Assembly: GCA_020744225.1 (NCBI GenBank)
Contig: JAGMWG010000019.1
Coordinates: forward strand, 558,001-622,000
Origin: Paraphoma chrysanthemicola
Taxonomy: Eukaryota; Ascomycota; Dothideomycetes; Pleosporales; Phaeosphaeriaceae
Reading direction: 5' to 3'
Length of the DNA: 64,000 bases
Position 1 is the stretch's first letter; the number at the start of each line of letters is the position of its first letter. Position numbers and translations under genes: made by a program. The notes beneath the pieces were generated by a model. That model saw nothing but the letters and a program-made list of their open reading frames with translations. It made no database searches and was not told the origin of the DNA. This document shows, piece by piece, positions 31,402 through 41,195 of this stretch.

Positions 31402-33610
31402 ATGTTGCACCTCAATGCTATTGGGCTTCTTGCCGCGGTCACTCTTTTTCATTCAGCCCATGCTCTGAATGGCTGTCCCACTGCAGATACAGTATTTACG
31501 GGCACTCAAGGCATTCGCTACCGCGTATGCCTTGATACGGACCTTGTGGGCGATACACAATCTATCACTGCCAATGTCGCTTCCACCACAGCATGCGCAC
31601 AAGCTTGCGACCAGAATATCAACTGCTTCAAAGCCGTCTACGATACGCAGACTCGCGATTGCCATATCAAAGCAAACGGCAACCTTAACTGGGTTGATAA
31701 CGCTAGATTTGATGTCATCCAGGCCGAGCAAGTCAACGTCGCTAGATGCCCATACACTGAGACTACATATACCGGGGGTAGTGTAAGTCATGCTTCCCTT
31801 GATCCAAGATCACTCGTTCATGCTAATCTTCTTGTTCCTAGCGCACGTTCAAGATATGTAGGGACACGGACATTCGAGGCGCCAACGCACAAATGTTCAA
31901 TAACGTGGCAAGCCTCAACGACTGTGCGCAGCAATGCTCAACAATCACCACGTGCGTACAGGCTGTGTACGACTCCACGACACGAGTATGCCACATCAAA
32001 GCGGATGCGAAGACCAACACTCTCATCTGGTCGACTGACAAGCGTTTTGACGTGATTCGTCAAGACATCGCTCCTGCACCGGCAACCAACGGCCAGTGGG
32101 GTGACATGATTCGGTTGCCAGTGATCCCGGTTGCTGCATACGTGGTTCCTGAATATCCGACTTCGCAACGACTACTTGTGTTCTCTAGCTGGGGAACGGA
32201 TGCTTTTGGGGGCGAAGGCAAACTGACGCAGTTTGCAGATTACAATTTCAACTCGTGAGGACCTCTCCGCTTATATGTCCATGGCATGCGCTAACTTCAG
32301 GAAGTGGTGTAGTTTCCGCTCGAACAGTGAGCAATACGCAGCACGATATGTTTTGTCCTGCCATCAGTAGTCTACAGGATGGGCGTATCTTGATCCAGGG
32401 GGGATCTGATGCCGCAGTCACGAGCTTCTACGAGCCTAAGACTAACTCCTTCACACGCGGACCCGACATGAAAATGGCTCGCGGCTACCAAGTCTCAGTG
32501 ACACTATCAGACAACCGTATCTTCACCATTGGCGGAGCATATTCAGGTCCCAGACAGGGCAAAGATGGCGAAATATATAATCCTACAACGAACACCTGGA
32601 CCGCTCTCCCTGGCGCTAGAGTTGGCCCCTTACTAACCACTGACGCCGAGGGCATCTGGCGCGAAGACAACCACGCTTGGTTGTTCGCATGGAAGAACAA
32701 TTCTGTATTCCAAGCCGGGCCCAGCAAAGCCATGAACTGGTACGGCACTTCTGGTACCGGTACACAAGTTGCCGCAGGAACACGCGATCCTATTGACGAT
32801 GCTATGTGCGGGATCTTCGTCATGTATGAGCCCGGAAAAATTCTGTCCGCAGGTGGTTCACCAGACTACACCAATTCGCCCGCCAATGCACGCGCACATA
32901 TCATGACTATCAACACGCCTAACACGAACGCGCAAGTTGAGCGCGTAGCGGACATGGCTTATCCACGTGGCTTTGCCAATGCTGTCGTCCTGCCTGACGG
33001 TACCGTTCTGGTTACTGGCGGACAACGTCGGTCACTTGTCTTCACTGACACCGATGGCATCTTGTTTGCTGAGCTCTTCAACCCGGCCACCAAGACATGG
33101 AAGACCCTGGCGGCCGAAGCAGTCCCACGTAACTATCATGCCGTCAGCATTCTGCTCGCTGACGGCCGCGTCTTCAGCGGTGGCGGTGGCCTTTGCTACA
33201 TCAATCGCGTCGGGGGATCGTCTGCCAATTGCAATAAGCTGGTTGACCATGCAGATGGCCAAGTATTCTCGCCTCCATATCTCTTCAACGCGGATGGTTC
33301 GGCAGCCGCCCGACTGGCAATCTCTTCGCTAAGCGCTACCAGTGTCAAGGTCGGCGGTAGCTTAACGATCAATCTAGGCGCGTCAGCTACTGGGTTGAAG
33401 TTCGTCCTCGTCCGTATCGGTAGTGTGACGCATTCCGTCAATAGCGATCAAAGACGCATTCCGTTGACGAGCGTGACTGGTAGCGGAGCTTCGTATACTG
33501 CGACTCTGCCGAGCGATAGTGGCATTCTCATTCCGGGCGCGTACTATTTGTTCGTTCTTTCGGCGCAGGGTGTGCCGAGCGTAGCACGAACGGTTCAAGT
33601 CACTTTGTAG
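31402..33610 (+). CDS. Secreted copper radical oxidase (galactose-oxidase-like, AA5_2) with PAN/apple domains
   Basis: Three exons (31402-31782, 31842-32254, 32305-33610) give 699 residues; the second intron would use an AAG acceptor. A signal peptide (to HSAHA) precedes two PAN/apple-like Cys modules (about 23-125 and 127-215; TACAQACDQNINCFKAVYD and DCAQQCSTITTCVQAVYDS). The kelch-type catalytic domain follows, with every copper and cross-link position of galactose oxidase: Cys in HDMFCPA (C282) and Tyr in MARGYQ (Y326) for the thioether, Tyr-His in PRNYHAVS (Y542, H543) and His in VTHSVNSDQRR (H641). The stacking Trp290 of galactose oxidase is Tyr here (GGAYSG, Y344). That points to oxidation of alcohols or other carbohydrates rather than galactose, with H2O2 as product. 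The carbohydrate-binding module of Fusarium galactose oxidase is replaced by PAN domains. Confidence 0.88.
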
Positions 33611-34304
33611 TAGCCTAACTGTTTGGCGTAGTAAGGGTGGTGTGAGTTCCATCTGTGGTACTTTCGTCCGACTGCTAGCGAACGCTCGTTTCCTTGTTTC
33701 ATTCTACTTCTTGTCTATACTTTACGTTACGATGGAACGGAGATCCTCAATTAGTCCAAAGTTATATATCATTCATAAGTAAGAGCTCATATGAAAATTG
33801 CAAAAGGGTGTCAAAACCTCCTTGGTATAGACTGAAGTGTACCATAAGCTCTACCCGCCGTGAAAATTCTAAGGCTTCTTTTGCCTCCACCTCTCTTCCA
33901 GATGTGTCATAGCTTCTTCTTCGCTGTCGCATTATTTACTATCAAGGATAGCTTTTGTTCCAGCTGTGTATGATTTGTGATTTTTAGGCACGTAACCGCG
34001 AAGACGAGCCATGTAGCGCCCATCGGCGTAACCCATTTTGAACCTCCAGTGTAATTCATCGTTGTTCCTGCGCGCTTTCCCTTTCGCAATCTGAGCCTAG
34101 TATTATTCAGGGTGTGGTACATAATCCCAACTACTAACCTTGTAGAGTATGGAAGCGCCTGATGAGTTTATGTTCTTTTTCAAGAATTGAAGTAAACTTT
34201 TCCCATGCTTCAAGCTTGGAAGTCGCCTTGACTTCTCGCTTCATGGATATGGTTCGCTTCTCTTTTTGGTCTTCATAGACAATAAAGTAGTAGTTTTCGC
34301 AGCA
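33611..34304. other. A/T-leaning intergenic region
   Basis: No supported gene. From about 33,700 the sequence becomes visibly richer in A and T than the flanking genes. Confidence 0.4.
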
Positions 34305-34835
34305 CTACATTATTCTCCATAAATCAGCTGCATCGTCATGATAGCTGCCTACCATCTCATATTCCCAGGCTGTCATTTTCTTGAGCTCTTCCCGCAATTT
34401 ATGACAAGGTTTTGCCAATTTGTCGAGGCTTTCATTTACGTCGCTTTTGAGCACCTTTCCAAATTCTTTTGCAAATCGTACCCCAGGATCTTTCGAGATA
34501 GTTGACCCCTCGTTTGGTACTCTCTCATCTGTGATAGGCTTGTTGTCGTTGCTGTGACTATCAGAAGCCGGCCTCGGCGTCTCTCCAGCGGAAGTGCTAG
34601 CATCTGGTTTTTCAAGTGATGCAACGCTGTTTTTCGAGTCTCGATTATTCGGATGAGGAGTGTTCTCACGTGTAAGAATTTTGTTCTCGTTGTGATTATT
34701 GTCGAATAAAGGCCGCGGCGGCTCTTCTTTAGCAAGCAGCACATCGCTTGCTTCAGCAACATTTCGGTGATTGAATAAATCTGAATTCGCTGTAGGAATG
34801 TTTTGGGGAATGTGACAGTTGGGGTAGGCTTCCAC
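34305..34835 (-). CDS. Repeat-containing hypothetical frame without a start codon
   Basis: An open frame of about 176 codons that starts without ATG (a TAA lies just upstream) and ends at 34305. Its only ATGs are near the C-terminus, so it would need a spliced 5' exon, or it is a relic. It contains two degenerate repeats of about 27 residues (EEPPRPLFDNNHNENKILTR and GETPRPASDSHSNDNKPITD) followed by a charged helical end (LDKLAKPCHKLREELKKMTA). Composition is hydrophilic and Asn/Asp/Pro-rich. No family recognised. Confidence 0.3.
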   Translation of the reverse strand: MEAYPNCHIPQNIPTANSDLFNHRNVAEASDVLLAKEEPPRPLFDNNHNENKILTRENTPHPNNRDSKNSVASLEKPDASTSAGETPRPASDSHSNDNKPITDERVPNEGSTISKDPGVRFAKEFGKVLKSDVNESLDKLAKPCHKLREELKKMTAWEYEMVGSYHDDAADLWRIM

Positions 34836-35888
34836 GTGAAGCTTTTATGCAGCTAGGGCACTGACTACACATAGTACAGTAAATGATTGTATTGATCGAT
34901 TGTGAAAATATTTGACGCGATGAACTCAAGGAGTCAATGGAATGACAATATTTAATAGCCAAATATATCCGGCCGCGTACCTAAGTACTCTTCCTAGACG
35001 GTTGTGCACCTGCATAATGGAAAGCTGGCAGTGTAATGCCATCCAAGAAGATTGATATCAATTGGATTAGGCTCCATGTATTCACGTACAGCTAAAAGTC
35101 TGTCTGTGTGGTCACACGAAGTTGTTCTATTACTTGTCTATCTTATACTACGCGTATGGAAAAATGCGAAGGCCAGTTGGCAAAAGAAATGTAAACTTCG
35201 ACGGAATAATAATTACACAACTGAATACATTGTGCCCATTCAGTCTGAGTTTGTGCTCGAGTCTGCTCTGTTGTCATACACTCCGCGTGGACAAAGGTGT
35301 TTCACTAATGTGTCTGTTTGCAGCAGGTCCCTCAGCATCTAGATATTGAAGGTGTTGACACTATATACAGGACCATTGATGTGAAATCTTCCCTCGGGAT
35401 CCTCCCTTGCTGAAACAGTCAATCAGGGCGTCGTTTTTGGAATGAAAGCATACTTGACGTGCGGAGGTTTATGGCGAGAGCGAAACTGTTGGTACCAAAG
35501 AGAAGAAGTTGTTTGTATCTACTCTGAACGCAACTGTGTTACATGGGCGACTTTCATGCGGCATATACTTCGCGAGTGTGACGTTTCGGCTGTAACATGC
35601 GTAGGTAAACTTCTTGATAACGCCTACTCGAAGAACCGATGGTAGAAGGTTTGGAGTGCATTAAAGGAAGACTTTACATCTCATGTCCCCGCCGGATGCC
35701 TCTTCGGAAAATCTGTTTTAACTTGATGAGGGCAAGGAGGCAGGAACTTAATCAAGCAGTGGAACTAAGTCGTGCCGAGGCTAAGTTCAATGACTGATGT
35801 GGGAGCACAACACGGGAAGAATGTTGGTCGACCATAGCAGATTCTGTGTAGACTCTTCACAATCCACAGCCTACTTTTGATAGAGCAG
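34836..35888. other. A/T-leaning gene-poor region
   Basis: Short frames only. The base composition resembles degraded repeat DNA, but I could not identify transposon proteins or terminal repeats. Confidence 0.35.
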
Positions 35889-36010
35889 TGTGACGTTCGT
35901 GCGATGACCTAAAATTCCGTAGCTCGCTTATGGTAGTCACAACAGTCAGCCACAGATGCATGCATTACAGCTCTACATTACTTATTTGCTCCGTCAGAAC
36001 ACAAATTACC
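35889..36010. repeat. Direct repeat, copy 1 (122 bp)
   Basis: Begins TGTGACGTTCGTGCGAT and ends CAAATTACC. It aligns without gaps to the copy at 36029, offset 140 bp, with 18 mismatches counted by eye. This copy carries T or A at 11 of the 13 transition differences. Confidence 0.85.
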
Positions 36011-36028
36011 AGGCGGTGGTAGTAGGGT

Positions 36029-36150
36029 TGTGACGTTCGTGCGATAACCACAAATTCTGTAGCTCGCTTGTGGTAGTCACAACATCCAGCCACAGTTGCA
36101 TGCGTCACAGCCCCGCATCACTCATTCGCTCCGTCAGAACACAATTCACC
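36029..36150. repeat. Direct repeat, copy 2 (122 bp)
   Basis: The more C/G-rich partner of the repeat at 35889. The two copies are separated by 18 bp, so the array is a tandem duplication with a small spacer. It lies about 400 bp upstream of the GMC oxidoreductase start. Confidence 0.85.
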
Positions 36151-36154
36151 GACT

Positions 36155-36170
36155 CGACCACCGGTGGTCG
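36155..36170. promoter_or_regulatory. Perfect 16-bp palindrome upstream of the GMC gene
   Basis: CGACCACCGGTGGTCG is its own reverse complement. It lies just after repeat copy 2 and about 375 bp before ATG 36544. Such a symmetric site fits a dimeric regulator; a Zn2Cys6 gene is the next gene but one. Binding is inference. Confidence 0.4.
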
Positions 36171-36543
36171 GTCAGCACTGGCAAATCGGTCAAATGCTGA
36201 CTTAGCCACCGAGATGACATCCGAACTTTCTTCTTGTCGATCATGAACAAATGGAGCGTAGTGTACCGGGAAGTAAGATCAAATTAGCGCTATGCACGTT
36301 CCAGAATCTCGTTCTGCGCTCCCGATTCCGTCGTCATTATTGGTTTTCGGCCCTAAAATAGATACGATAGATCTGCCATAATACGGGCTGACCCGCACGC
36401 CACAAGCGTACAGAATGTCAGGCTGCTTAAATAGAGAATTGCTGCGGAGGTGTTGTTGAGCAGCCGCTTTTCTTTCTTTACACGCATTGCAGCCTCGTGG
36501 ACTGACCGACACATTCATCAAATCAATCGGCCCTTCTTGCAAT

Positions 36544-38261
36544 ATGGTCGGAATGACACTCATTAGAGCCCTGGTCGCCGTGGCGCTTCTGGACTCGATA
36601 GTTGCTGCAGCATGTAGCGGCGAAGTTTACGATGTCATTGTCGTTGGTAAGTACACAAACGTTCTCTGGTAAAGCAGCTTCGCTAACAGCAGGAAGGATC
36701 CGGCCCTGCAGGCATTGTAATTTCAGACCGCATGAGCGAAGCCGGAAAGAAGACCTTACTCCTTGAACAAGGCGGACCATCCTACTTCTCGACCGGCGGT
36801 CGCGCGCGGCCGAGCTGGCTAGACGGCACTGAACTCAGCCGCGTTGACGTGCCAGGTCTTTACACGTCCATCTTCTCAAACAACGACGGCAATCTCACAT
36901 GTCCGCCGGAATGGGTGAACTCATACCAAGGATGCACTGTTGGTGGAAGTACGGCAATCAATGCTGGTCTCTTCTTCCAACCACCTGCTAGTGATTGGGA
37001 TCGTTACTTTCCAGAGGGTTGGAAGAACGCAGATATGCAAAGTGCAATCCAGAAAGTCAGAGCCAAGCAAACTTCAACCGACAATCCGTCACAAGACGGT
37101 GAGAGGTATTTGCAAAGTGGCTTCGAAGCAGCGAAGCAATGGCTTGTCGAAGGCGCTGGCTTCAAGGAAGTCGGGTTGAACGATAACCCCGAGAACCACA
37201 GTAAGACGAAGGTCTTCGGTCACCCTATTTACAACTACGAAGGTGGCCAAAGAAGTGGGCCAGTGAAGACATATCTACAATCGGCTTTGCAACGAGAGAA
37301 TTTCTCATTCATGACAGGAGCACGTGTACTTCGTGTAAGTCGAGATCTTGATATTGCGACTGGCGTCGAAGTCCAGAATGATGATTCGTACGGGAATGGA
37401 ACTTTGGAGTACTGCATTAGAGAAGGAGGTCAAATAATCCTGTCAGCCGGAGCGATCCTTAGCCCTCAGCTTCTAATGTGGTCCGGCATCGGTGACGCTG
37501 AAGTCCTGGCCAACATCTCGAGTTTGGGCCTGGTCAAAATCCCGTCGCAAGACTGGATAAACAACACGGCTATCGGCGACAAGGTCTTTGACAATCCCAA
37601 CACGTTCATTGAATTGTTTTCTGAGTCAATCTCCTCATATAATTACATCTACGACGATCCTGTACCGGAAGATCGCGACTTGTATCTTCAATCGCGCTCG
37701 GGGCCATACTCTTTTGCTTCGCAGACAAGCGCTTTCTGGAATCTTATTCAGCAGGGTGATGACCTTGTCGGTGTGCAAGGCACCATCGGTTCCTCTGGCT
37801 TTATGGAATATACGGAGAATGGCACCATCACTCTGAATGTGTATGGCACATCTGGCCTACGCTCATTCGGTCGGGTTGGCCTCGATGCCAAAGGCATCGC
37901 ACTTCCTACATCCAATTTCTATTCCGACAAGCGTGACGCGCAAGCAGTTGCAGCATTTATTCACGATATCTTCGCTGCATTGCCGCCGAACCTCTCACCA
38001 CTCAACATCGCGAAATATTCTACAGTGGAGCAGTTGACCACTTGGGTAAGCACCTTCAGTCCATACACGATGGGCAATGTACAGCATTGGAGCAGTAGCT
38101 GTAGGCTTGAGTCTTGCGTTGACGTGGATGCTAAGGTGATCGGTATGAAGAATCTGTTTGTGGTCGATGCATCAATTAGTGCGCCTTTGACAACGAATCC
38201 AGCCATGGGCACCATGATCATTGCAGAGAGAGCCGCGGAGAGGATATTGGCTTTAGACTAG
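36544..38261 (+). CDS. Secreted GMC oxidoreductase, cellobiose-dehydrogenase-like flavin domain
   Basis: Two exons (36544-36646, 36697-38261; the 50-bp intron needs an AAG acceptor) give 555 residues. A signal peptide (about 1-24, ending IVAAA) precedes the FAD-binding motif VYDVIVVGSGPAG. The body tracks the dehydrogenase domain of cellobiose dehydrogenase (AA3_1): SEAGKKTLLLEQGGP, RVDVPGLYTSIF, GCTVGGSTAINAGLFFQP, QDWINNTAIGDKVFDNP and VQHWSSS. Catalytic His (about H498, QHW) and Asn (about N535, TTNPAMGT) are present. There is no N-terminal cytochrome b domain and no cellulose-binding module, so it would be a stand-alone FAD oxidase or dehydrogenase of sugars, outside the cell. Tail to tail with a Zn2Cys6 regulator, 52 bp apart. 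Confidence 0.88.
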
Positions 38262-38313
38262 ATAATGTCACGGATAGCAATATAGGCGACTGGTTCTTGC
38301 TGCCCAAGGTGTG

Positions 38314-40042
38314 CTAGCAAAGCAGTAGAATACAGCTGTGTTGCTGTGAATTATGTCTGACCAGCTCTTCTAGCCTTGCAAGGAAGTATTCTCCGATGCT
38401 CCAACGAGCCGCAAACCACTCTAAGATCTTCTTGAAACCCTGGATATCTTGCTCACCCATCACGTCCTCACCAACGTATTCCTTCGTCTCAAATACTGCT
38501 AGTCCAGCTCGGAAAACGCAACAGAGGCCAGCAAATGGCAAGTGCGGGATCTCAGCTTCGCTCCTGATCTTTTCTATGGCAACATGGACCATATCCCAAG
38601 CCATGCGACGCGAGTATTTGAGTGCTAGATGGGCTTTGGTGTATTCGGCAGCTGGCGATACGAAGTTATATGAGCCTTGTGCTGTGTTGACTATGTGTCG
38701 TATCTGGGAGGCCTGAAGGAGAATATGCGAACTGGGAAGAAATTCAGTGATACGTATCCTGAACCTGGCATGATAGGGCTTACCAGAATGCCATTGCGAT
38801 TGCATCGCAGTGTAGCCATGTGTGCGGCTGAGGCTTGTCAACAAGCAATTTGATACATTGGTTGATGATCTCATCCACTTGGTCATAGGTCTCTTCCGGC
38901 GTCGCTTTGTGGTGTATGGCGTGAATATATTCCAGCACGTGTCCAGATGCTAACGATACCGCCGCTCGGATATGTACTTTCCTTGGCGAACTTGCATATG
39001 GTCGAGGCGATGGGGGCGGTATACTCGGGCCAACAGCTTGTGCAACATGTTTACTGATAGAGTCAACTGAGGACACGATGAGCGGCAAGGACCCGACTGG
39101 CATCGAAATCGGAATCATCCTGTACGAGTCAGTGTGTTCGCTTGCATGATTTACTGTACTTACCGATCTAGCATCAGCATGCTCACTTTCATCCATTCAA
39201 TTGGGTCGATCTGGCTGACAGCTCTGCTTTTCCTTGCGTCAAGATCAAGCATTCTCAGTAGCGCCGCACCGCTGCTCAGCGTCTGAAACGCCTGTGCTTG
39301 TAGCCCATGGCCAGTCTCGTGCACAGCGATCATCATACTGATCTGAAAAGCTTCCAGACTGAGTTGGGATCTACACTGCAGCAATGCTTGGATTTGTTTC
39401 ATTGTGCGATACAGTCCACTTTGAGGGACTTGCCCGCAATGTGGGCACGGTTGCCTGCTCACCAACCACAAGCCTAACCTGAGCAAGGATCTACCTGTGC
39501 CTGGCGTACGACGCATGTCCTGTGAGAGGTCATTCAAGCCTCCTCGTAAGATATCTTCTGGTATAATCGGGCACCATTGTTGGATGCATGGACCGAACTC
39601 TTCCAATGCTTTGGGCAGGTTGATATCCGCTAGATCAAGAATATCATAGACCGTATCCGAGAGTCTGGTCACTAGCTCAAGACTGTTTGGGCTGTTTATA
39701 CATGCAGTAAGCGTCTGCAAGACATCCGTAGCGCCACGATGAGACAAGTCTGCATGGGTACAACCTTCCTTGTGGTCAACGAGTGGCTCCGGATCATTGA
39801 TCTCGTGGCGTGCAGGTTCCTTGTAAGGTGTATAGTCACAATTTCGACCCTTGCTACAAAGATTTAGCAAGCGCGCAATTACAGTACTGAGTTCACTGAT
39901 TATGGGAGGGTCATCCTTACGAAGCGCATCTCACGCACTGAGGCAAGGTGCGGTCACATCTTTGCTTCCGAACACGGCAATAGGCGCAAACGTTTGAGGC
40001 CTTTTGTGTCACTGGGATGAGTGGTGCGATGAAGCTCATCAT
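38314..40042 (-). CDS. Zn2Cys6 (C6) fungal transcription factor
   Basis: Four exons (40042-39921, 39853-39164, 39119-38784, 38731-38314) give 521 residues; all junctions have consensus ends and close the frame. The first exon and the start of the second encode the binuclear cluster CAYCRVRKQRCDRTLPQC-VRC-ASKGRNC, with Cys-x2-Cys-x6-Cys-x6-Cys-x2-Cys-x6-Cys spacing. Splitting the cluster with an intron is usual in this class. The rest is helical, with a middle segment (LLRLGLWLVSRQPCPHCGQV, LSLEAFQISMMIAVHETGHG) resembling the aflatoxin-regulator-type C-terminal region rather than the large fungal-TF domain. It may control the adjacent GMC gene or the SDR side; that is inference from position. 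Confidence 0.88.
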
Positions 40043-40520
40043 GTATTCGGGTAGGCGTGAACGCGGGGCTAGCGACGTGCAGCTGGGCGGTTGGACGGCG
40101 GCCGTTGCATGCCCATGGAAGCGGCCGATACAGTACTGGGCAACGGCTGCTTCATGCTAATATAAGGCGAGTGTCTGATTACAAAACACGGAATCTAAAA
40201 GTTGGATTTACGTGGACATTAATTGGCTTTGTGTTGACAATGCACGTAAGCAAGGAGCCTAGTTCTAAAGCAGCTTAGTGCCTCAGATAATGTGGATGGC
40301 CGCGGCCGATGCTGCAGATCGTTGATCGTTGTCCTTTGTTCTTCATCTCTATACCATCAGATCTGATATCTCGTTAGAAGAACAAAGGTAAACGTAAATA
40401 CTATGGCCGTGATCATGGGCGAAGAAGCGCTCCTAGTTCATCAATGAAGCCACTTCTACGCGACGTAGAAAGTATAAAGACCGGCGAGAGTCATATTGTG
40501 AAGCGATATCAAGGAATTTG
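40043..40520. other. Intergenic region upstream of the regulator
   Basis: About 480 bp; the promoter of the Zn2Cys6 gene would lie here. No coding signal. Confidence 0.4.
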
Positions 40521-40927
40521 ATGGATAGAGCAGTCATAAAAGCCGTTGCCACATTTGGCGTATGCTTTCTAACTGATAGCCTCTAGGGCACTGGTGCCAT
40601 GGGCCAGGCTCTCGTACCGATCTTACTCAAGTTGCTATTCAACGCTACTAATGTCACTGGCCGAAGCGATTTGGCTAATCGAATCGTGTCACGTGGAGTT
40701 CCTCGGAGAACTGCATCTGACAACGACTGTTCCAGCTTGACCAACCCGTGCAGGCTCAAGATGCCCTAGTCGAAGCCTTCAATCCTGCCGGCGCCGCCAA
40801 TCAGGACAGTATCGCTCTCGCAATTATCGCAGCAGGCGTAAGGATTATACTGAGGCCAGACTTCAGCTCCGAAGCTTCCAAGTCCAAAGTCGACATAATC
40901 TCAATTTTTGCTGGTGATTGTGATTGA
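40521..40927 (+). pseudogene. NmrA-like / isoflavone-reductase-like pseudogene
   Basis: ATG 40521 begins MDRAVIKAVATFG. After an apparent 27-nt intron with perfect signals (GTATGC, CTAAC, CTCTAG; 40560-40586), the frame resumes with GTGAMGQALVPILLK, the Gly-rich NAD(P)-binding loop of NmrA-like proteins. The frame later hits a TAG at about 40768. A second frame starting near 40751 carries the next part of the same family pattern (QAQDALVEAF, QDSIALAIIAAGVRIILRPD) to TGA 40925. The C-terminal substrate domain is not recognisable. A frameshift, a likely internal loss and missing C-terminus make this a relic of a redox-sensor or reductase gene. Confidence 0.6.
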
Positions 40928-41195
40928 CAGGCGCCATGAGAGCCGGAAGAACCGGTCAAGGATCCCAACGAAAAGATCTCCTAGATCGTCATTATGTTTG
41001 GAGCAACTCGACCATGGGCTATGTCAGATACTGCGGCATTGTCAGAAGAAGCGAACCGCTATAGCGATATTGAGTCGAATTTGGAGCGGTGATACTATCA
41101 AGTTGTGGGCGCACTGAAGGAGAACCTGCGGAATATGCTCGGGTAGGTTAGAGTTGTGATCTAGTGTCCATTGCAGAAAATAGCAGTGCACTTGA
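40928..41195. other. 3' flank of the NmrA relic, possible further coding debris
   Basis: A coding-like stretch (TAALSEEANRYSDIESNLER, then a TGA, then YYQVVGALKENLRNMLG) is readable in one frame around 41,030-41,145. It may be debris of the same or another gene. Not identified. Confidence 0.3.
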
